A DNA stretch of 64,000 nt, from assembly GCA_963932145.1 (NCBI GenBank), contig OZ010580.1, positions 632,001 to 696,000 of the forward strand. The letters run 5' to 3'. The notes below the pieces were generated by a model. The model worked only from the letters and a program-made list of their open reading frames with translations. It had not been told where the DNA came from and did not search any database. Below, in pieces: positions 1 through 10,864 of the stretch. Source of the stretch: Acanthosepion lycidas. Lineage: Eukaryota; Mollusca; Cephalopoda; Sepiida; Sepiidae. The translations under genes and the position numbers were made by a program. Position 1 is the stretch's first letter. The number at the start of each line of letters is the position of its first letter.

Positions 1-1652
1 TAAACAGAAGACAAAACTTCGGTTCTCCAAAAGCGCAACCCTTAGTGGCTAAGAATAAGAATCAATCGACACCCGTGGTTTTACCAGACATTGTCGAATA
101 GTTGTGAGTATCGATCATTCGTACTCAGCTGTTAGTAAAATAAATCTATGACGGACAGAAAAGTAATTTTTAATCTTTTTCAGTTGAAATTTTACAAAAT
201 AAATTGATGATATAAACGACACACTGCTAAGTTGTAAGCCTCTTTTTAAAACAACGTTAATCGACATCGCCCGAAATCAAGTTTTCCTACGAATGATTTA
301 ACCTCGGAGAAACAAAAATTCCCCTGGATGGCAGATGGAGCGAAATAGTCAAATCTCAATGAAAATAAAAGAATTTGCAACAGGCATTTTCTGTGACAAT
401 TAAAATTAAACCTGATTGGTTGTTTATTGCGCCTATAAAAAATAAATAAATTTACGTTCTTTGATTTTGATGTATTTTATTAAGTTTTGACTAATCTTTT
501 GTTTTAATTTACTGTTTGATAAGGGCAGCGGAGGATACTTCGATGTTTTTCCCAAGAATGAGTTAGGTCAGGGCTAAATTCTAGCTGTCAGTACCATGTA
601 ATACAGTACAACCTGTTTTATGTTGGTTGGAGAGGTGCTAAGCATTGGTATGTCACAAAGAATAGTTAATCAGCATTGCACCCTAATGACCTCGTTGAAC
701 CGGAATTGGAACTGAATTTAATTTCTAAAATAAATCTACTACGAATGTTATGTTTAATTCTCTTGTAATTGAAGTTGGGCTGATCGGGTGAGTTATTCAA
801 AAGTTGTTGGATTATTTTTAACCACTGATTGAGTGTGAAAAATTTAACAACGAGACTTTATTCTCAGAATTCAGCTGAACTGTTTTGCGAGCGGCTATCG
901 GCTGAAAGACACGTGCACATTCTAAAATAAGTAAAGACCCAATTCCGTGCTCCATTTATTGGTTTCTAGTTTTGGAAATAGTAGGCCACTGTAACATTTC
1001 ATTTGATTTCCCTTACTTTTATTGGCAGGCTTAGTTTTCTCCAAGGAGACATTTTCTATTCTTTACTTTTATATGACGCACAAAGCAGCACAAAACTCAA
1101 TGCAATCAAATATTAACAAAACCTCGCTTCATTGTACAGAACAAACAAATGGTTCGATACTAAAATTCTAACAATCGCATATTTTCCTCGTTCTTCTTTA
1201 ATCTGCATATAATTCCAAGACAACAGATTAAATTATGTTTTGGCTTATAGTTTCACTGATAATCCCATAATTTGAAAACCTATTCTCGCAAGCATCATTG
1301 ATGAAGTTTAATAAAAGACACGGATTTACATCGATCCATAAGATGGTTGAGCTGTTCACAAAAATTGGCAAAAATGTCCACTGTATGAAAATATCAAATA
1401 TTAGTTCGTCAATTGTTAACAATATCGAAAAATCATTAGAACGAGATAATGATATTTTGTGTAGACACATTTCAAAAAGCTAATAAATGCATGAAATCCA
1501 TCAAACATCTTAATCATGAAATAGTTGATCAAAAACGAATCAATTAGGACTTGATAAAAGCATATAATACGCTAAAATCTTTAGTTCATCAAAATATTTG
1601 AACTATATACTAAAAATTTGGCTTTATACTAGAAACCACTTTTTGAACTTAC
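1..1652. other. Flank or intron with no recognised exon
   Basis: The secreted-protein gene to the right runs out of its last visible exon at 1,653 with a good donor site, so this stretch should be its next intron and may hold a further exon. I found no open frame here bounded by a convincing acceptor and donor. A short plus-strand open frame at 1,298-1,483 has no recognisable domain. Confidence 0.4.
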
Positions 1653-1775
1653 CTTTGAAATTTCAATACTATATAAATTTGAGTCGATGATTTCTACGGT
1701 ATAAGAATAAGTGTCTGCAATTTCTGGTAGCTTCGCCGAAACGTCTGCTCCTTCACATAACACAGTTGTTGGCAT
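1653..1775 (-). CDS. LolA-like secreted protein, exon F (gene continues left)
   Basis: Sixth exon of the gene that starts at 9,612. It is exactly 41 codons in phase 0. On the minus strand it follows a T-rich tract ending in AAG and is followed by GTAAGT. It reads MPTTVLCEG, then a stretch with LPEIADTYSYTVEIID. In metazoan LolA-like proteins a Cys-Gly-rich end of one module followed by an LP...YSY..E start of the next is typical, so this exon seems to bridge two modules. The protein is incomplete because no stop has been reached. The intron and phase evidence is strong; the family name is from memory of its pattern. Confidence 0.65.
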
Positions 1776-2619
1776 CTTGAAAAAAAATTAAACGCATATT
1801 TAGACGTAATATTTGCCATTCCGATTCTCAGCAGATTTTCTTCTTCCAGCATCAATTTCATCCACCCAAAAAATTGACTAAAATCTGGAAAAGTTTCCAG
1901 TCTTTTAAAACTTAGTTTCCTAAGTTAGCATTGTTTTCATTTCTAACCAGCTTAAAACTGACGAAAGGATATTTTAAGTTTTTATCTTTGACCCTTCGAC
2001 ATATTAACTCACTATTCTTAACACGAGTTTGATCTTAATTTCGGAAGTTTTTAAAGCTGCTTTTATCGTATTGATTTCTTCTAAAAATATTGATAAGTCA
2101 ATCCCAGAGATATTAAACATTGTGGATCGATAATTTATTAGAATACGTGCGTTTATCTTTGTGATCTTGTGTCTGAATTAAGCAAGATTTAGTAGCTATC
2201 AATAGAATTATCCATTTTGCTTTTAATAATTTATATTTGTTCTTTATCTGATGAAATAAAGATTGCAGTAAACCTTCGAACAGAACCATTTATCTCTTCT
2301 TATCAAAAGAAAATTCGACAATTTAACGGTTATCAAAAAGTCGAGATATTTGTCACATTATGTTTTCTTTATCAACATTTCGGCATTTCCCAACAGTCGG
2401 CTGGGCGCGTTTTTAACAAGTAGCCTGTCTGTGGCCTTATATATAGGGCGTACTTTTATGACATATGACGACAAATAGAGTGCAATATTTTCTAGAATAA
2501 TTTATTTTTTTAACTATGGACTTGTATACGCCAATATTTGATTGTGAGAAATTTATTCTTGAAGATTCATTGCGTCTTATGTGTCCTCAAATACGATAAT
2601 ATTTTTTTCTGTTTCTTAC

Positions 2620-2777
2620 CTCAAATTCAGCAACTTCATCTTCAAACCAAAATCGATCACGATATTGGAAAAAGTAAAAATCATAGATAACATGGAACGG
2701 ATTGTTTTTTAATTTGCCAAAAACATCGTAACGCACTGGAATATTTTGCTTCGTTCCAGCTTCGCTGTTCCATCCAT
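2620..2777 (-). CDS. LolA-like secreted protein, exon E
   Basis: Fifth exon, 158 nt, entered two bases before a codon boundary and left in phase 0. The acceptor is TTTTGCAG and the donor GTAAGA. It codes GWNSEAGTKQ, then NIPVRYDVFGKL and HVIYDFYFFQYRDRF. The order W...(I)PVR..v.G......H.IYDF..F is the core of the LolA-like fold as I know it from nematode and mollusc proteins. No stop codon or frameshift is present, so the exon looks functional. Confidence 0.7.
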
Positions 2778-3574
2778 CTGCAAAACAATTCGGAAAGATT
2801 TTTGCATTAGTCTTCACGGAAGGTTACTAGAAAACTGTCATTACAAATATCGATAAGTTTTGAAACGGGGCTGACAGAAAAATCGAAATGACTGAGTGTT
2901 AAACAACGCATCTTGAAATTGTTTAGGATAATTGCGAGAAAAGTTTCGTGCTAACTTTTTAAAAATGGTTTCTTCCCTGTCAGTTATCAAAATACAATTT
3001 ACTGCATTTAAATGTCATCCGAATACGAAGGCAAAAATAGAAGTCCAAGATGGAGTTGATTTCTTAACAGATTTTGTTTTTGTTGCCTGCTTTTAATTTA
3101 TGACTTGTTGATTCCTTGGAAAAAGATTCGTTTGGTTTCACACATTGCTTCCATATTGAAACTTTCTTTTTTATTGTCTCTTTGCAAGTTTTTTGTGGTG
3201 GTGATAGTGGGAATAAAAATATAATTTCTTTTCAACAATTTGTAGGTGTTTCCGGTCATTACCGAAAAATATTTACGAGTCAATGAAAATAACAGGTTAT
3301 TTAGATTAATTAATTGAGCGTGAGCAAAAACAACCTAATCGCACCTGCACGAATTCTCCAGAGACAAAATGCCATACTATAAATCCAGGGTCTTTTTATT
3401 CCTGTTGCAGAACCTGTCTCTGATTGACCATATCTTGTAGGAAACCATACTCACTACGTTTAGCCAATTAAAGGTTGGTGAGGCTATTTAACACAGTAAA
3501 TTAGCTTTGAAAAATGCACGCAAACTTCAATTTTTAGGCGATTCTTTAAAATCAATCGTCTGACTTCAAACTTT

Positions 3575-3575
3575 G

Positions 3576-3625
<50 letters not shown>

Positions 3626-3795
3626 CAAAATATACTTGTAAGGTATATCTATATTTATAGGCTAAAGTGCTAAAAATCAGGGATATGGCGTATGTAAAGC
3701 GTATATTATGGACTGTCGCCGCTGGGTGTTGACATCATTGTCTACTTTACTATTTAATGTGAAAATTAAAGAATCTACGAATCCCAAGAACCCTT
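3575..3795 (+). repeat. (TA)n tract with adjoining short interspersed element (copy a)
   Basis: A (TA) run at about 3,580-3,624 is followed by about 170 bp sharing a block with elements at 26,960, 29,370 and 42,660: TATATTTATAGG, then TAAAGTGCT, then an ATCA-rich stretch. Near 3,705 it has GGACTGTCGCC, like the 3' part of the hammerhead-like motif at 46.6 kb, but the CTGANGA and GAAA core parts are missing. It lies in the intron between exons E and D of the secreted-protein gene. Confidence 0.45.
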
Positions 3796-4454
3796 CGGTC
3801 CCACACCAGTTTTAGGCTGAAGTGCCTCTGGAATCCACGTCAGCTTCCACCAGATTTCCTGATTCTAAAGAATTTTGAACTTAGAATTATTAGGCAAAGC
3901 ACTGTGTCACTATAGAGATTGATGCGGAAAGGGTTAATTTTTGTTGTAGCATGTACTATATAAATCAGCTAAAAATTAACCCAATGAATCTTTCGTTTTT
4001 ATTTTTCGTTGTGAATATATTTATTCCTTAATATATCATCTGCCATGGCTTGAACCAACGCTGCGATTACTATGACATTCAATCTTCTACTATTCTGAGA
4101 TCAAGAACACAACGTTGGCAGAAATGGTGTGGATTGAAGCAGCCAGCGATCAACAACCAACATTATCCAGTGCAGAGTTAGCACTGTGGTTAAAACGTCG
4201 GCCCTGAGGACCGGTCCACTAAACGTGATTACACCAGTGAGGATGGGCAGCGGTAAAGGGGATAATAGCTGCAACCTGTTTGTTTGGTAAATATTTAGGA
4301 CTAAAAAGTTTCCAAAACATAGGAAGAAATTATTGTTCATATTTTTACAAATATGTGAACATTTTAGAAACAAATTTCATTTTGTAACATGAATGAAAAA
4401 AATTGATATTTAGTTGAAAGTTAATATTTATTAAAGTGATAAAGAATAACTTAC

Positions 4455-4560
4455 TTGTAAAATATGTATCGATAGTCAAATTCGCGATGCCTTTTATCAG
4501 TTGATATCGCCAATGAGAAGTTTCAATTCCGCGTATTACAACTGATTCATTAACCATTGT
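4455..4560 (-). CDS. LolA-like secreted protein, exon D
   Basis: Fourth exon, 106 nt, starting in phase 0 after TTTTGCAG and ending one base into a codon before GTAAGT. It codes TMVNESVVIRGIETSHWR and then YQLIKGIANLTIDTYFT. The RGI....WR...I and N-T-I-D-T-YF pattern corresponds to the segment 'RGIpv.rWrsc....NaTf.vdwYF' of LolA-like proteins, although the usual Cys after W is absent here. Joining to exon E gives an in-frame Asn codon. Confidence 0.7.
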
Positions 4561-5061
4561 CTGCAAAACATCAAAAGATGCAATTTACACAAAAACAGAG
4601 AGAAAAGTTTTCATCAAAAGTAAAACAACTAAAAGAAAACAACTGTGAAAACGGAAAAAAATGAAAATATATTCAAAATAACTTTGTAGAAAAGAAAAAG
4701 GCAAATTAGAGAATTAATTAGTAATTTATTTAAAAATGACTTGTTTGAATTCTATGAATGAAGAACGTGATTTTTGAAATATTAAAAGTGTAGCTCATTT
4801 TATTAATGTTTAGCTTTGACTTTTTCTTTTTTTATTAAGTCTCCTCAACCTGTAAAACCATCACAGCACATATCAACTGAAAACACTACTGACGTCTGCA
4901 ACATGTAATCTTTTTTCAGCTTAATTCATTGGAATCGATTCATTTAACTTCGAGAAACATTTTCAAAAAGCAACTTATTGCTAATATTTCCATTGATACA
5001 TATACATTTTTAAATCTTCAGTATAGAAAAGATTGAGAACTGCAAAACATTAAATTATTAC

Positions 5062-5192
5062 CGTTTTTAAATCTTGTATTAAACGCATTGCATCCTTCGA
5101 AGTGATTACGGGGAATTTGACCAGTGGATCGATCTTCTCAGAAAATATGTCATCCAAGTAGACGCTAATATTTTTAAAATGGCATTTGTTAT
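5062..5192 (-). CDS. LolA-like secreted protein, exon C
   Basis: Third exon, 131 nt, completing the codon left open by exon B (giving Asp) and ending in phase 0. The acceptor is GATTGCAG; the donor is GTAATA, weaker than the others but a valid GT. It codes DNKCHFKNISVYLDDIF, then KIDPLVKFPVITSKDAMRLI. A Cys followed by a hydrophobic segment after a beta-rich stretch suits an extracellular disulphide-bonded domain. Confidence 0.7.
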
Positions 5193-7474
5193 CTGCAATC
5201 AAAATACTCATTATTAAAACAACCATCTATGATAATTGTCAGAGTCGCAATTAGTATTAACTTTTATTAATCCAATTATGCCAAAGTTCTCATAACGTTT
5301 GCAACACACTACCCACGGATCTTGATTTTATTGTAATCGAGGAATTATCAGTGCAATTAGATGACAATAATACCCAGGAACATACTTTCGATAAGGTTGG
5401 GACATGCTGACCACGACCAATATTTACCTATCAAAAGTGTGGTCATCTTTTCTGTGGTCGGGACATTGGAGAATATATAAAAGGCTAAGAAAGTCAATCT
5501 AGACGAATAAAGAGAATGAGGCTGGGAACTATTAACCTCAATGAATTTTGTCTTTCGTAAGTTTTTTTTTACTTTGAAAGATAATGCTGTTTTCCACAGA
5601 AGTCTACAAATAAAAATAGTAAATAAGGATCTTTGTTTCATACAAATTATACAATATATTCCTTAACAGCAAAATTATACCATAGTTTCCACGTATTTTT
5701 TTTACCTTGGTTTTGCACTGCAAATTATTTTTGTACAGTTTACATTTTTCGCTTTTCTGCTCAGATTATGCAGTCCGCCATTCATCCAATCATCATTTGT
5801 ATAGGAAATATGACATTTTTGGTTACATTATCATTACCACCGATGATACGTTGAATCATTTATGTGTCGTTAATTAAAAGTTAGGCGAGTGTCCGAATCG
5901 ACACGAATCAGCTCGTCATATCTATTCCCAATCTAACTTTATTCCAGTTATTCCTTTTTAAGGAAAGCAGACCATTTCACTGTTACATACCCATCGGTCT
6001 AGGAAAGGACACTGCAATAAAAAAGACTACATCCCAGAAATATTGCTACTATCCTCCTACCAAGATGGGCCATGGCAAGTAAACCTTTAGCTCAAAATGG
6101 AGACGGGTGGCCAAACTCATCTACACTCAAACCTAAAGCTTCATAGCGTAAATATGCAAACTTTCTACTTATCAGGTCCTAGAGTGCGGCAAAAACAAAA
6201 TAGGTCGTCGTAAAATAGAGTTGGTTGATATTGATTCTATAATCGAATGCATCATTTGGTAGAAGTGTGAGTGATCAACACTATCCAAGAAGAGTAACAC
6301 TTATTCCAGATAGAGAGGAATCTAGAAAAGAGAGTCTAAAAGGGGTTTCTATTTCCTTTCCTGTTAGCCTCGCACGACCAACGGCTAAATAAAATCAAAG
6401 AAAAAAAGAATGTAAAACACAACTGAACAAAGACAGTGTGAACATACAGAGTTTTGCTCTACTTGGAACTGAACTTGTGCAGATGGTTGTGGAAATGGTT
6501 TTCATCAGCAAGATCCGATATCCAAATGAAGACAACTTGAAAAAATCAAGCCACAAACTAGACCAGATTTATCAGATAAGTCAAAACAAGAGCAACAGTA
6601 ACTTTGTGGTGTTTGTTTCATGGCAAAAACTCTATTGCCTCAAAACATATCAATCAACTAAACAATCACTGTATAATTTCTATGCAACTACCAACATGAT
6701 CTTCAATGTCTCTGTCCTGACCCTCCAAGTCGACCCAGAAGATAAATAGGAGTTTTACACTGAACTTAGTAAGTTTTTATCTATCCCAGTAAACTATAAA
6801 GTAATCAACTTTGGGGATTTTAGGCCAGGAATTTGATGCTTGAGAAAAAATTCTTGGAAAACATATTGTAGGAAAATGAAATGATAATGGACATCTCCTA
6901 TTTGTAATTTGCACAGAACAAGGATTATGCATCATTAACTTTCTATTTCATTATAAAGAAAACAAACACATTCAAAACAGCGAGAACGAATTTCTAACTA
7001 AAACACTGGCCCTTCACAGAATATATTCTAGTATATAAGAGATGTAAAAGAAGTCAATCGGGCTCTGGCTAAGGTACATATACACTGGTCAAGCCATATG
7101 TCTGGAATGAAGACCATCATCTACCAAAGGTCGGAGAGTTTTGTAAACTGTCTGCTAATATAAAAAACAAACAAAAAGGTGCAGATGAAATGTAAATACA
7201 ATCAATCTGTGGATAAAGGTATTATCAAGGTCAATCAAATCTTTCTCAGTTTAAGTAATCAATTCCACTGACTGCAAATCAATTACAAAAGGCTATCTTG
7301 GTCAATAATGAAATGATTGAAGAAACCTTTTTCTAGTGATTAGTTTATTTTTAGAAAGTATCAACAAAATATTATTATATCATTATGTCAGATTTGTTGT
7401 AAAAACAACAAATAACTTAAGTAGTTAATCATACAGACAGTTGAAAGAACAAAAATTAATTAAAGTGTATGTCT
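5193..7474. other. Intron between exons B and C
   Basis: About 2.3 kb with no exon that fits the phase 1 to phase 1 junction. A plus-strand open frame of 103 codons at 6,438-6,749 has no recognisable motif and no splice context. 5,940-6,380 looks like degenerate repeat sequence but I could not assign it to a family. Confidence 0.4.
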
Positions 7475-7476
7475 AT

Positions 7477-7523
<47 letters not shown>
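7475..7523. repeat. (GATA)n microsatellite
   Basis: About 11 units of GATA sit seven bases downstream (minus sense) of the exon B donor at 7,531. Minus-strand reading through it gives a meaningless Ile-Tyr-Leu-Ser run, which marks where the coding exon stops. Confidence 0.95.
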
Positions 7524-7530
7524 TGCTTAC

Positions 7531-7743
7531 CTGCGACAATAAATAATTTATCGGTCGTGTAATCAAAAACGATCTTCATGTCTTTTCCTTCCACTGTTTG
7601 CGAAATGGAACATTTTTCGGGTAGATTGGAACTTCCGGCCTGGAAATACTCTTTGATCGCCATTGTATATTTTTCAGTGACATATGTTGCTTCGATCTCT
7701 GCTTTATGAGATTTATTTATGCTGATCAGGGGAGCTTTTTTCT
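7531..7743 (-). CDS. LolA-like secreted protein, exon B
   Basis: Second visible exon, 213 nt, phase 1 at both ends. The acceptor is CATTTGTAG; the donor GTAAGC. The first codon is completed across the splice (G|AG, Glu). It codes EKKAPLISIN, then a beta-rich stretch ending KIVFDYTTDKLFIVA. That rhythm (ISINKSHKAEIEATYVTEK, then YTMAIKEYFQAG) is what one expects for the start of a LolA-like module: alternating hydrophobic strands forming a half-barrel that binds lipid or lipoprotein. One Cys (EKCSIS) is present. Confidence 0.7.
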
Positions 7744-9536
7744 CTACAAATGGAAAAATAAACATAAATTGGAACACAAGTGAAATTTGCCAAAATACAC
7801 ATTCGGTGTTTCATCATCATCATCATCATCATCTCTCTCCCCCCTCTCTATATCTACCTATCTTTCATTAAGTATTCTTGAATGATCTCTTCTTCTATCA
7901 CATAAATTCATGATTTAATTCAAGTACATCCAATCTATGCATCCAAAGATTGTTAAGACAGAATCCGTTTATATTTGTGCACAGATGATTAAGACAGATG
8001 TGTTGACCGAATGACCATCGACATGAGACGAGATGAACAAGAGTGCTTTCTCTGCTTACAGACTCAACTCTGTTGATGCTGTTGTTGGCCTTATATATCA
8101 TATGGTGCAGTGCCAATCGGCTAGTCTGTTACGATTTTTAAGCCAACTCAAAAATAATAAAAATTTTAGGGTTATTGTAGTAACCCTCTAGAGCCACCTG
8201 ACAAGCACGGCTCTGCGGCAAACTTATTACTACTAATATTGTGTGTATGACCTGCATGCGCTGAGTTTAAACAAAACAAAACGCACTTCCTCGAATTCCA
8301 GATGCATATTTATTAGGCTAAGCCAGTCATCACATGACCATATTTATAGAATCTTTTTAATAGTTTGTAAAATAAAGCAGCATAGTGACTACCTAAATGC
8401 GTAATAGACGTTTTTTATTCCTTTGTATTATGGTAATTATGGGCGATAACAAGATAATCCATGATTTGCAATCAGAAATTTTGAATCAATTGTTCGCTTA
8501 CATATTTATTTATCTGTTATAAACGTTTTTAAAGTATTGTAATTTATCAATATAATAGATAGCAACTAAGAGATTAAGGATTTAAAAATACGCAAGGGAA
8601 AAATATCAATTCAACAATAACATTTAAACTTAATGGATTCAATATTTACAAGATAGCGAAGGTTTTAGCAAGAGGAAAGCTTGAGAGGATGGGTTAATAA
8701 CATAATGGATATCGGCGCGGAAAGTGAAAATGGCGAGCCGTGTTCAAATACTGCGCTAGTCTGTTGTGTTCACTTTCACACAAATGACTTTTCCAAAGGC
8801 ATGAGTTCGTCTATCCCCAGTTATTGATTAAATAGCATGGATATGGCATTTGAAAAAAAGAAATTCTCAAATAGTATGAACATTAGACTAATAAAATAAT
8901 CCGCAACATTTTTAAATAAATGCACATTTAGTGTGTGCGATGAACGTCATGACACAGTTCTTACATTGCATATGTTTATGTAACAAGTTCTTTTGTTGGA
9001 GTTCGTGTACAGATTATCTTCTGATAGACGAAATTCAAATACAAGGTAGAGAAAAGAAAGACACAATTTACCTCTGATGGTAAAAGTTTTCATGCAGTTC
9101 ACATGGGGTGTCAGTTGTTACTGTGTGCCAACAAGAAGATTAAACAAGAAAAAAAATTGGTGAGCTGCGGTTTAAGTACCACGGCTCCTCGTGTCGTTAT
9201 TTTTTTCCAACAGTAACATCAATTGTAAAACAAGGGAATTGATTTATATGCATATTTTTAACTAGTGAACATCTTTTTGAAAAGGGCGCAGCCAAGTCAT
9301 TTAGCGCTGAAAGCCTTAGAAAATCTATTTCCATATATACTCAAATATCCATATATAGGTATACTTGACTCTATTTCAGCAATAAGGCATATGAAAGAAC
9401 TGTTGAGTGAACTCTGCTGTTCAATCTGCCAATTAATTTATAATTTTTTAATTAATGCTGGCTTTTTTTATATTTTTTCATAAAATCGTGACTAAATGAT
9501 CCTATATGCACATGAAAATGATTCAATGATACTTAC
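7744..9536. other. Intron between exons A and B
   Basis: About 1.8 kb. It contains a short (CAT)n run at about 7,813-7,834 followed by CT-rich sequence, and otherwise nothing I can assign. The ends are GTAAGT (9,536) and TTTGTAG (7,744). Confidence 0.5.
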
Positions 9537-9625
9537 CTGCAATAATCATTTTTGAAATGGTAAAAATGAATAACAACAAGATTGGTCGTTTGAACATGCG
9601 GTATTTCGGCATCTTGCTGGCGTGT
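9537..9625 (-). CDS. LolA-like secreted protein, exon A with signal peptide
   Basis: Start exon. The acceptor TTTCTTTGTAG at 9,626 leaves 13 nt of 5' leader, then ATG at 9,612. It codes MPKYRMFKRP followed by ILLLFIFTISKMIIA, a clear signal peptide (basic n-region, hydrophobic core, small residue at the end), and stops one base into a codon before GTAAGT. Because an acceptor precedes the ATG, there should be an upstream non-coding exon further right, probably before or beyond the transposon cluster at 10-19 kb. Together exons A-F give 269 residues with every phase compatible. The product is predicted secreted. Assignment to the LolA-like family is by motif recall only; function is unknown. 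Confidence 0.7.
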
Positions 9626-9951
9626 CTACAAAGAAAACATTTTGAAATCACTGAAATCTCAAGAACTGGCGATATAAAATGAATAAGAAATGTCTGATTT
9701 TTTTATCAGTGTATAAAGCTTGCAAAAGAACTTGAGAAAAATGAAGATTTATTTGAGAACAGAAGCAAGTCTTCATTTGTTCATCAGGCGATAGCGACAA
9801 AAGAAACAAAATTATGTATTTCTGACGCATCTATCATCCGACTGATTATATTTGCTCTCAGCTAAGTATGGCGTTCCTTTAAAGAAGCAATGAAGAATTT
9901 TATTTCAAAAGAACATCGCACTTTGAGAGCCTTGAACTTGAATCTGCTTGT

Positions 9952-9952
<1 letters not shown>

Positions 9953-10019
<67 letters not shown>
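9953..10019. repeat. (TAA)n microsatellite, 5' flank of Dong-type copy 1
   Basis: About 22 TAA units, uninterrupted, immediately before the 5' leader of the retrotransposon. It is read as the insertion target. Confidence 0.95.
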
Positions 10020-10864
10020 CATGTAGATATGTCCACACTGACAGGGATCATACTGTATTATATCTGTGTTTTCTGTTTTTTGTTTTTTTTTTGTTTTTTT
10101 TTTTCGTGGCTACAGGTGTAATTTTCCTACAATGCTCTGCCCTTTGTCTATCATCTCTTTGAGTGAATATTCTAAAACATATCTTTCAGCGGCAAGTAGG
10201 TTGAGAGATGACCGGAAAAGTATAACTTTTATTCCCTTGCTCCTATTCCTCTGTTTAATGAATTCTTCGATATTCCCCCCTAACAATCTGTAGTATAAGT
10301 CCAGCTTACCCCATAAAATTTGATAAGTATCTGTCGTTGGCGACGGAAAATTGAACATTTGTGGAGAGTCACTTGTGCCATGCTCCGAAGTTGTAAGAAA
10401 TGGTAAATGTAGCATCATTGAATGATACTTTTCCTTTAGTTTGATATGATTGTAAATCCTAATGTCTCAAGTTAATTCCTTGCTTTTCAGTCCCCTTTTC
10501 TCTCCTCTAATAATTTTTTTTTTTTTTTTTTTTTTTTAACTTGTATTTCAAGTTTTAATCCACACCCCAGACCTTAAGCGGACACCCGTGTCCATTTTTT
10601 TTTTTTGTTTTATGTCTATATACTGAAATCTAATTATCCCACTTGGAGGTGTCTCTCGGACTTATACTAAGTTAAAACTTAGTATTATCTACCCAACTGA
10701 ATACCATACACTGTTATGAACTTTTAACTTCGATATATTAATAAACCCACTATCTCAAATCTGGTCTTGCTCTTGGACCTTCTTCAAGTCTCGTCCTAAA
10801 GCTGGTAATCTGAACAAAATTACCCCATGGCGGTCAAGGTTAAAACGCATCTATACCAATTTCA

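Noticed and set aside
1298-1483. 61-codon plus-strand open frame thought to be a helix-turn-helix relic
   Set aside because: No transposase motif and no flanking repeats.
4165-4260. Possible tRNA-like A box (TTAGCACTGTGGTTAAAACG)
   Set aside because: No B box at the right distance.
7460-7530. Extension of the exon B frame to the left
   Set aside because: It reads through the GTAAGC donor into the (GATA)n microsatellite, giving Ile-Tyr-Leu-Ser repeats.
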